DNA from: Pseudomonadota bacterium
GTDB lineage: Bacteria; Pseudomonadota; Gammaproteobacteria; Pseudomonadales; Halieaceae
Length of the DNA stretch: 54,987 bases
Direction: 5' to 3'
Assembly (NCBI GenBank): GCA_002862405.1
Contig: PKCZ01000145.1
Coordinates: forward strand, 1 to 54,987
Translations under genes and position numbers: made by a program
The notes under the pieces: model-generated
Databases searched by the model: none
Told to the model about the DNA's origin: nothing
Seen by the model: only the letters and a program-made list of their open reading frames with translations
Shown: positions 48,613 through 54,987 of the stretch, piece by piece
Numbering within the stretch: the first letter of the stretch is position 1
How the letters are laid out: the number at the start of each line of letters is the position of its first letter

Positions 48613-49583
48613 TGTGCACCCTCAGTCAGTAGTGGATCGACGACGGTCTCGCCAATCATTGGGTAGGTGGGTACCAGACCGTGCTTTATTCCCCACAAAT
48701 ACCAGTTCTCTACAACGGTCCCTGTGAGAAGAATGCCGATACCGCCAGTGACACAGGTCAGCACGCCAAACCACCATGCCCACTTGTGGATGGATTCCAT
48801 TGAAGCGTTGAAGCCCATGGTCCACCTCCAGAAGAGGGCGCCACGTTCTGCGGCTGTGCCACGATCGGTGATTTGATCGATCTCACGATCAGCGCCATAT
48901 CGGCTCGTCGCCAAAATTGTGGCGCCGTGCATCGCAAATAAGACCGCTGATCCGTACAGGAAGAAGATGCTCCACATATGGAATGGGTTGTAGAACAGGT
49001 TTCCGTAACGTAGTGAGAACGCCGCCGTCCAGTCCAGATGAGGGAAGATCCCAAACGGTACGGCTTCAGACCAGCTTCCCATCAGCACTGGTCGGATGAA
49101 GCCTAAAACCAGGTAAAGCCAAATCGCTGCGGCAAATGCCCAGGCAATATGATTCCCCATACCGTAGTTATTAGCGAGGGCAAACGTCCGCCACCACCAA
49201 AGCATGATCGAAAGTGTTAAAAAGGCACCCGCTATCAGCCACCATCCGCCATCATTAAGTGGTGGAAAAGAGAGGCCGTACTGGGGTCCAGGAGGCTCAA
49301 GTGCCAACCAAAATAGCTGGCGAACGAACTCAGAAAGATCCCAATTTACAGAGGCGAACATATTCAGACCAATGATTACGAACGCAATGGTTCCCGAGAA
49401 CAGTGCAGCGACACCCAGAGGTCCGAGGTATATGGGTCCAATTTGAGCGTCGCCCAATTTGCCCATTAAATAGCTGTGTTTCAGAACACCCGTACGTTCA
49501 TCAAGGGTGTCTTCTACAGGGACGCCCGGGTAGTCAGGTGCTGTCACCTGAACTGTTGTAAAGATATTTTGATATTCCATCAT
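48609..49583 (-). CDS. pufM: Photosynthetic reaction centre M subunit
   Basis: 324 residues, five membrane helices. The bacteriochlorophyll and iron ligands lie in the typical blocks [15 protein letters not shown] (special-pair His) and [12 protein letters not shown] (iron His). It ends PLLTEGAQ. It follows pufL by 16 bases and overlaps pufC. Confidence 0.97.
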   Translation of the reverse strand: MMEYQNIFTTVQVTAPDYPGVPVEDTLDERTGVLKHSYLMGKLGDAQIGPIYLGPLGVAALFSGTIAFVIIGLNMFASVNWDLSEFVRQLFWLALEPPGPQYGLSFPPLNDGGWWLIAGAFLTLSIMLWWWRTFALANNYGMGNHIAWAFAAAIWLYLVLGFIRPVLMGSWSEAVPFGIFPHLDWTAAFSLRYGNLFYNPFHMWSIFFLYGSAVLFAMHGATILATSRYGADREIDQITDRGTAAERGALFWRWTMGFNASMESIHKWAWWFGVLTCVTGGIGILLTGTVVENWYLWGIKHGLVPTYPMIGETVVDPLLTEGAQ

Positions 49584-49599
49584 TATCGTGGTCCCCTTA

Positions 49600-50424
49600 T
49601 CAGTACCAGATAGGTAGCGTCAGCCACCAGTTCCACCATTCAGGCCATCCGCGGGTCCAAAATGGACCGCTGATCACAATACATACAGCACTCCAAAATG
49701 CCGCCGAAACAGCCACGAACATGCCTAGGCGGTGAATGCCCAGAGCGCCAATGGAGTAACCAATGTCGTCGCGGAAATATGTGTTCTCGTGCTCACCTGT
49801 CTTAACAGTTTCACCTTCCCTTGGGTTGGTGGCCATCAGAATCAATGATCCATGCATGGATAAAGCCAATGCCGTTGTGAAGAAGAAGGTCACCGCGAGC
49901 ATGTGTGCAGGGTTGTAGTGGAAGTGCAGGAACTGATAGCCGACGTTTGACACCCAGTCGAGGTGACTCATAATGCCGTAGGGGAAACCATGACCCCAGG
50001 CACCAAGTAACATGGGTCGAATGATGACAAGCGTCACGTAGGCCAGCACAGCGAAGGAGAAGGCGAAGGGAACATGCAAGCCCATACCGAGTTTTCTCGA
50101 TATTTCGACCTGACGCAGAATCCACGAAACAAAGGCACCCGTGGCACAAATCGTGATGATTTGCCAGAGTCCGCCCTCCTTCAACGGAGCCAAGCCCAAC
50201 CCGTAAGACAGATCAGGTGGCGCGATATTAATGCGCCAGATATTCCACGTGTCGCCTAGGGCTGCACCGTAGAAAATTAGCGCTGTTCCAGTGACGGCAA
50301 AGAATAGGGTCGTAATCCCGAAGAATCCGACATAGAACGGCCCCACCCAGAAATCGAAAAGATCTCCGCCGAGAAGGGTACCCCCCCGGACTCGATACTT
50401 TTTCTCAAAGCTCATCATCGACAT
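49600..50424 (-). CDS. pufL: Photosynthetic reaction centre L subunit
   Basis: 274 residues, five helices. N-terminal [24 protein letters not shown] and special-pair region [14 protein letters not shown] are diagnostic; [14 protein letters not shown] holds the iron-binding His. The start may be the first ATG (50424) or one of the next two; AGGGAGAAG lies upstream. Confidence 0.97.
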   Translation of the reverse strand: MSMMSFEKKYRVRGGTLLGGDLFDFWVGPFYVGFFGITTLFFAVTGTALIFYGAALGDTWNIWRINIAPPDLSYGLGLAPLKEGGLWQIITICATGAFVSWILRQVEISRKLGMGLHVPFAFSFAVLAYVTLVIIRPMLLGAWGHGFPYGIMSHLDWVSNVGYQFLHFHYNPAHMLAVTFFFTTALALSMHGSLILMATNPREGETVKTGEHENTYFRDDIGYSIGALGIHRLGMFVAVSAAFWSAVCIVISGPFWTRGWPEWWNWWLTLPIWY

Positions 50425-50509
50425 TGCATACTTCTCCCTTCAGAGCGCAGAACGCTCCTTCTTTCCAACCCGCGGTGGCTACTTGGGCTGATTTATCTAT
50501 CCCCAAGCC

Positions 50510-50527
50510 TGTGGGCCTGGAGCCACA
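50510..50527. promoter_or_regulatory. PpsR-type operator between the pufQ-like gene and pufL
   Basis: TGT (50510-50512), twelve bases, ACA (50525-50527), with longer arms TGTGG and CCACA. It lies just after the stop of the pufQ-like gene and 86 bases before pufL. The arms could also form an RNA hairpin. Confidence 0.55.
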
Positions 50528-50532
50528 CTTCG

Positions 50533-50796
50533 TTAAATCTTCATGAAGGCGTAGGGCGCTACGCTGTGCGCTGCCCGCTTAGCCTCCTGCCAACAGTTAA
50601 GTTCGTGTTGCCGCACCAACTTCACTCGCCTAATTACTGCCTGCCCCAAAAACCACAGGAAAACAGTGATAAACAGCAGACGAAACTGCAGGTGTTCCCA
50701 GACAGTTTTACGCTCTGTATGTCGCTTACTCGTGGTCATACTTCCTCCCGTCATCGGCGTTTGCCGTGCCGCATTGTCGTAGTTTTCTTGACTCAT
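50533..50796 (-). CDS. PufQ-like small membrane protein
   Basis: 87 residues. One hydrophobic helix ([18 protein letters not shown]) with basic flanks, and a C-terminal [19 protein letters not shown] resembling the end of PufQ proteins. PufQ of Rhodobacter is encoded at the same place, between bchZ and the puf genes, and affects bacteriochlorophyll synthesis. The ATG overlaps the bchZ stop by 4 bases. The match is by position and pattern, not strong sequence identity. Confidence 0.68.
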   Translation of the reverse strand: MSQENYDNAARQTPMTGGSMTTSKRHTERKTVWEHLQFRLLFITVFLWFLGQAVIRRVKLVRQHELNCWQEAKRAAHSVAPYAFMKI

Positions 50797-52241
50797 GCAG
50801 CGCTCCTGAGTTGCAGCTCATAGCTGGCATCTAAAACGTGCATTGAGTTAACTGCTTGGGCGTCATCGGCTCGCGCGGCTTGTTCCGACGCGTCTCGCAA
50901 CCGTTTTGCTGCTGATATCCGAACCAAAATGGGTTGTTGTTCGATAATTTGATCGAGCAGCGCCTGTGCGTCCTCTTGCCATGCGAGGCTCGCGCGAGCA
51001 GGTGTTGCGACGGTCTCATCGAGTTCGGTACCCAAAGGCAGAATATTGAACAGGGCATCGAATAGGGCGTTGCAAACTTCTTGAATGAGATAGCAAGCGC
51101 CGGCATACCCCATGAAGGGTGTGCCTGTGTGTCGTCGGATGATGGTGCCGGGCAATGAGGCAGGGATGAACATGCTTCGTCCACCCGCCTCAGCGGCATA
51201 CATACGCTCGTTATAGCCACCGAATACAATGAGGGGGCCTGTTTTGTGGATGGCGTCACGAACTTCTTTGTTGTCTGGCTTTACGCCAGCTTTACGTGAA
51301 AAGTGGAAGGCGCAAGGCAGGCCCAGGTCTTCTTCGAGGAAGTGACGTAGGCCTCTCGTGTAAGTCTCTGTTGCGACAACGCCGAAGCTGGCTGTGGCAA
51401 AGAAATCCTGTGTAACGGAGCGCCAGAGGTCCCAGACGGGCTTCAGCGTCGTCATTTTTTCTTGCGCGATAAAGGGCTCGGGATCAATGTCGAGAAGCTC
51501 ACCGAGCTTTCTGAGGAATTTTGTGGTGCTGTCGAGACCAATCGGCGCCTGAAGATAGGGCTTATCAAGGGTCTCGCATAATTTACGCCCAAATTCGCGG
51601 TACATGCAGATATTGACCGCAGCATCATCGAGTTTGGGGATTTCGTTCAGATGGCACCCCAAAGGGAAGACCATATTGACTTCTACACCGATGCCGGCAA
51701 GCAGTCTTTGTATTTCTGCTAGGTCAGACCATGTATTGAAGTAGCCGTAGGCAGGCCCAATGATATTAACCTTCTTGGTTTCGGTGTTCGCTTCAGATTT
51801 CTTCGTTTTACGCTTTTTGGTGGCTCCGTATTGCTCCCACAGCCAAACCAAGGCGCGATCAGCACTCTGCCATTGGTCTTCGTCAATGGTGCGTGGCAGG
51901 AAGCGTTTAATGTTGGTGTCTTCTGGCGTGACACCGCCGCCAATCATCTCAGCAATGGATCCAGTGACAACAACCGATGGCTTTTTAGGGTTCAGAGTGT
52001 GGTGTGCTCTACGCAGGGCACCCTCAGTGCCGTGTTGGCCGAGTTCTTCTTCGGCAAGACCCGTCACAACAATGGGTAGTTCGTGTGGTGGTAGACCGTC
52101 GGTGTAGTGAAGCACCGAGGTCACAGGCAGGTTTTCGCATCCAACGGGACCATCAATGATGACCTGCAGGCCCTTCACCGCAGTGAAGACATAAACAGAG
52201 CCCCAGTATCCCCCGGCGCGATCATGATCAAGTACTAGCAT
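50793..52241 (-). CDS. bchZ: Chlorophyllide a reductase subunit Z
   Basis: 482 residues. Forms with BchY the nitrogenase-like catalytic part that reduces ring B. It begins [17 protein letters not shown] and has [16 protein letters not shown] (cluster Cys) and [15 protein letters not shown]. It overlaps bchY by 1 base (TAATG). Confidence 0.96.
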   Translation of the reverse strand: MLVLDHDRAGGYWGSVYVFTAVKGLQVIIDGPVGCENLPVTSVLHYTDGLPPHELPIVVTGLAEEELGQHGTEGALRRAHHTLNPKKPSVVVTGSIAEMIGGGVTPEDTNIKRFLPRTIDEDQWQSADRALVWLWEQYGATKKRKTKKSEANTETKKVNIIGPAYGYFNTWSDLAEIQRLLAGIGVEVNMVFPLGCHLNEIPKLDDAAVNICMYREFGRKLCETLDKPYLQAPIGLDSTTKFLRKLGELLDIDPEPFIAQEKMTTLKPVWDLWRSVTQDFFATASFGVVATETYTRGLRHFLEEDLGLPCAFHFSRKAGVKPDNKEVRDAIHKTGPLIVFGGYNERMYAAEAGGRSMFIPASLPGTIIRRHTGTPFMGYAGACYLIQEVCNALFDALFNILPLGTELDETVATPARASLAWQEDAQALLDQIIEQQPILVRISAAKRLRDASEQAARADDAQAVNSMHVLDASYELQLRSAA

Positions 52242-53704
52242 TAGCAGGTACCTCCCACACCGGTTTTTGCGATTATTTCTGGCGTCCAGACACCGCTGGT
52301 TGGACCGTCACCGACGCCCTCAAAAAACTCCTCCATGGCAATCATGCGAGGCTGATTCGCGAGTGCGGAATTGATGACTTGTGCTACAGATCCGGCACCT
52401 GCTGCTCCCATGAGAGGGCGTGCAGAGATCAAATTGGTAAAGTATAGGCTCGGAATAGAGCGTTCTTTTGCTTTCTGAACGATCGGCGTCGTGCCGATTA
52501 CGAGATCGGGTTTGAATGCCTCCATCGCGATCAAGTCATCTTCGAGCGATGCCCTGAACTTCACTGAGACACCGTGGGCTTCTAGCCACTTAGCATCCAC
52601 AGCAGAGAACTCGGTTTTGGGACAGGCTGAGCCTACATAAGCGACTTCAGCACCACTCTCTATCAGCAACCGTGCTACCAGAAGTTCCGAGCCTTCGTAG
52701 CCCGATAGTGTAATTTTGGCGTCAATGGGGTTGTTGTCGAGCGCTGCTCGAATTGCACTTTTCTGCGTGCTAATGGCGGCTTCGATGGAAGCGCGGTCGG
52801 TACCCAGTAGTTCACCCATGGCTTCGAGCCAGGCCGCCGTACCCTCTACGCCGACTGGCGCCGAGCCAAGCAAAGGGCGTCCTGCCGCTCTGAACTGACG
52901 GGCAGTCGCGGCGTAAAATGGATGAATCATCGCAGCGGCTTTGCAATCCAGTGCTGCGTAAAGCTCACGCCACTCGCGAGTGGGGACCACTGGTCCTGCT
53001 GCGGCTCCAAGCGAGTCGAGCAGGCGATCGATGGTAATGGCGTCAACCGGGAACATTTCGCCGACCAGAGCCACCGTTGCCTTGTCCCGTTGAGACTCAG
53101 TTTGTATAGGCCGAGCAACAGGCCCTGCCTGAATTTCCGAGCGAGCGTATTCCAGCATCGCCCCCGCAAGTACATCCTTGGCTTCAGCATGCGTAGGCAC
53201 GCCGAAACCGGGGACATCAATCCCCACGATGCGCACTCCATTGATCTCCTTTGGGAGTAGATCAAGCGGCACGCCGGATGCAGTAGGAACGCAGAGATTG
53301 ATCACTATCACGGCATCGTTCGTCTCAGGCTCGGCTAAATCGTGTACGGCCTCTCGAATATCCTCGAACAGTTTGCCGGTCACTAGTGACTCGGAATCGA
53401 ATGGAACGTAGCCAACTGTTCGTTTAGCGCCATAAAAATGAGAGGTGAACGTCAGACCGTAGACACAGCAGGCTGAACCCGAAAGAACCGTCGCTGTGCG
53501 GCGCATTCGCAGGCCCACACGCAGTGATCCGAAGGCCGGACACATGCTTTGGGGCTGATCATGAGGCCCTTTAGGGTAATCCTCGGCAAACTGCGCCAAT
53601 AATTCGGTTTTACCCGACGCACTGGCAGCCGCTGCTAACTGCTCCGCTCCAGCGTGGCAGCCGAGATCCTTTGTCTCGATGATGTCGGCTTCAGACGCTG
53701 TCAT
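52241..53704 (-). CDS. bchY: Chlorophyllide a reductase subunit Y
   Basis: 487 residues from an ATG at 53704; an earlier in-frame ATG at 53806 lies within bchX and gives an unlikely leader. It has [35 protein letters not shown] and [11 protein letters not shown], where the cluster cysteines are expected. It overlaps bchX by 14 bases. Confidence 0.96.
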   Translation of the reverse strand: MTASEADIIETKDLGCHAGAEQLAAAASASGKTELLAQFAEDYPKGPHDQPQSMCPAFGSLRVGLRMRRTATVLSGSACCVYGLTFTSHFYGAKRTVGYVPFDSESLVTGKLFEDIREAVHDLAEPETNDAVIVINLCVPTASGVPLDLLPKEINGVRIVGIDVPGFGVPTHAEAKDVLAGAMLEYARSEIQAGPVARPIQTESQRDKATVALVGEMFPVDAITIDRLLDSLGAAAGPVVPTREWRELYAALDCKAAAMIHPFYAATARQFRAAGRPLLGSAPVGVEGTAAWLEAMGELLGTDRASIEAAISTQKSAIRAALDNNPIDAKITLSGYEGSELLVARLLIESGAEVAYVGSACPKTEFSAVDAKWLEAHGVSVKFRASLEDDLIAMEAFKPDLVIGTTPIVQKAKERSIPSLYFTNLISARPLMGAAGAGSVAQVINSALANQPRMIAMEEFFEGVGDGPTSGVWTPEIIAKTGVGGTC

Positions 53705-54689
53705 AGACGACCTCGAGAGACGGCTTGTTGAGTGCCTCGACATCACAAAGATCGGAAAGCGTTGCAGGCTGCAACACAACATCTCTACCCACTTCATCGC
53801 CGTCAAACAGCGACAATAGATCGTCTTGCGTCATTGGCGTGGGGCGATGGGGCGGTGATTCAGCGGCGTTTTCCGCCAGTTCGGCAAATAGAGGTCCCCA
53901 TTCACCATCGGGGTGTCCAATTATCTCGTAGCTAGCGCTTTTACGACGGATATCCTCATTAGCGGGAATTGAAGCGAGCTCAGGAATGCCCACGGCCTTA
54001 CAGAAAGCTTGCGCCTGACCCGTACCGTCGTCTTTGTTAGTGACCATACCGGCGACACCGACGTTACCTCCGAGTTTTCGGAAGTATTCGACGGCAGAAC
54101 ACACGTTGTTGGCTACGTAAAGCGATTGCAGATCATTCGAGGCGACGACAATCACTTTCTGGCACATATCGCGTGCGATCGGTAAGCCAAATCCGCCGCA
54201 TACGACGTCGCCGAGGAAGTCGAGAAGGACGTAATCGAAGTTCCAGTCATGGAAGCCGAGCTTTTCGAGTGTCTCAAAGCCGTGAATGATGCCTCGTCCG
54301 CCGCAACCTCGACCGACTTCTGGGCCGCCAAGCTCCATCGCATAGACACCGTCTCGCTTGAAGCAAACATCTTCAACACGGCACTCTTCGCCCGCCGCTT
54401 TCTTCGCAGAGGCTGTCTCAATGATGGTGGGACAGGCCTTTCCTCCGAAGAGAAGTGATGTCGTATCACTTTTCGGGTCGCAGCCAATCAGCAATACCTT
54501 TTTGCCCTGCTGGGCCATCATGTAGCTTAAATTGGCAAGGGTGAAACTCTTTCCGATTCCTCCCTTGCCGTAAATAGCAATGATCTGGGTTCCTTCAGCG
54601 TTATCTGCTGATGTGGCGAGAAGGTCTGCCCGTTCTCCGCTCGCCTCGAGCCCTGGATCGTACTCTGCCGCCGTTGCCGTTGTGCTCAT
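53691..54689 (-). CDS. bchX: Chlorophyllide a reductase iron protein
   Basis: 332 residues from ATG 54689, which overlaps the bchC stop by 4 bases and follows TGGAGAT; an ATG at 54701 is also in frame. NifH-like: P-loop [30 protein letters not shown] and [16 protein letters not shown] give the 4Fe-4S ligands. It passes electrons to BchYZ. Confidence 0.97.
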   Translation of the reverse strand: MSTTATAAEYDPGLEASGERADLLATSADNAEGTQIIAIYGKGGIGKSFTLANLSYMMAQQGKKVLLIGCDPKSDTTSLLFGGKACPTIIETASAKKAAGEECRVEDVCFKRDGVYAMELGGPEVGRGCGGRGIIHGFETLEKLGFHDWNFDYVLLDFLGDVVCGGFGLPIARDMCQKVIVVASNDLQSLYVANNVCSAVEYFRKLGGNVGVAGMVTNKDDGTGQAQAFCKAVGIPELASIPANEDIRRKSASYEIIGHPDGEWGPLFAELAENAAESPPHRPTPMTQDDLLSLFDGDEVGRDVVLQPATLSDLCDVEALNKPSLEVVYDSV

Positions 54690-54987
54690 GTCGATCTCCA
54701 ATCGATGACCATTTTTAGGCAGCTACTGTCATTAAAGGCCCGGTCGTAGGCCTGCGGGGCCCGTGTCGCGGGTAAGACATCTGTTATCAACTGGGAGAAG
54801 TCCAACGTGCCATCGGACGCCAGTCGTGCTGCTTCTTTTAGGTCTTGTGGTTGCCATTCCGCACTGACTAAAAGATTGATTTCCCTCATAAATGCGGGTG
54901 GAAAGTCGAATGTGACGGCAGACGAGTAAAAGCCTGCCATCACTACTGTTGCGCCGGGTTTGCAACGAGCAATCATCTGATTCAACG
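54686..54987 (-). CDS. bchC: Bacteriochlorophyllide a dehydrogenase, C-terminal part
   Basis: Partial gene running off the right edge; the last 100 codons are present. The text KPGATVVMAGFYSSAVTFDFPPAFMREINLLVSAEW (given here as several blocks: GATVVMAGFY, FDFPPAFMREI, LLVSAEWQPQD) is that of the zinc-type alcohol dehydrogenase family and of BchC, which oxidises the 3-hydroxyethyl group. The order bchC-X-Y-Z is conserved in phototrophic proteobacteria. Confidence 0.92.
   Translation of the reverse strand, partial: LNQMIARCKPGATVVMAGFYSSAVTFDFPPAFMREINLLVSAEWQPQDLKEAARLASDGTLDFSQLITDVLPATRAPQAYDRAFNDSSCLKMVIDWRST

Overview
The window reads as chromosome of an aerobic anoxygenic phototrophic gammaproteobacterium, most likely a marine member of the OM60/NOR5 (Halieaceae) type. 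The evidence is the gammaproteobacterial order thrS-infC-rpmI-rplT-pheS-pheT-ihfA at the left, joined to a bacteriochlorophyll a gene cluster with a type-2 reaction centre (PufL, PufM, tetrahaem PufC, PuhA), an LH1 antenna (PufA, PufB) and the oxygen-dependent cyclase AcsF. The family assignment is an inference from gene content, not a measured similarity. No insertion sequence, CRISPR array, prophage or rRNA gene was seen.

Left part (1-8.3 kb): the end of an alternative oxidase gene, then the translation/IHF operon, a MerR-type regulator and a tRNA-Pro(GGG) gene. infC appears to use a rare AUC start codon.

Middle part (8.3-24.6 kb): accessory metabolism. It holds a globin-like protein, a CoA-acylating aldehyde dehydrogenase, a secreted NTF2-like protein, a carotenoid cleavage oxygenase, moeA behind a folded leader that looks like a molybdenum-cofactor riboswitch, and mobA. 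A run of exported enzymes follows: Tat-type aminotransferase, lipoprotein amidohydrolase, D-Ala-D-Ala dipeptidase, LD-carboxypeptidase and S9 peptidase, which suggests use of wall peptides and amino acids. Then come an AhpD-like protein, a PaaI-type thioesterase and an SPFH/NfeD pair.

Right part (24.6-55 kb): the photosynthesis cluster. A BLUF blue-light sensor gene is divergent from acsF. A leftward unit ppsR-bchG-pucC-like-bchP-small membrane protein is divergent from a rightward unit bchF-N-B-H-L-M-lhaA-puhA-B-C-E followed by a HemN-like radical SAM gene. Convergent to that lies a second leftward unit bchC(partial)-X-Y-Z-pufQ-like-pufL-M-C-B-A, then idi. Carotenoid genes and bchD/I/O are not in the window and may lie beyond bchC.

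Functional reading: AcsF, BchH, BchM, BchNBL, BchF, BchXYZ, BchC, BchG and BchP cover most steps from protoporphyrin IX to bacteriochlorophyll a. Idi supplies isoprenoid precursor, and PuhB, PuhC, PuhE and the two PucC-family proteins assist complex assembly. PpsR is the likely repressor. I find exact TGT-N12-ACA operator matches in three intergenic regions (ppsR/bchF, pufQ/pufL and pufC/pufB) and none in the BLUF/acsF gap. The pufC-pufB gap also carries strong RNA hairpins. The LH1 beta polypeptide has methionine where the second conserved histidine is usual.
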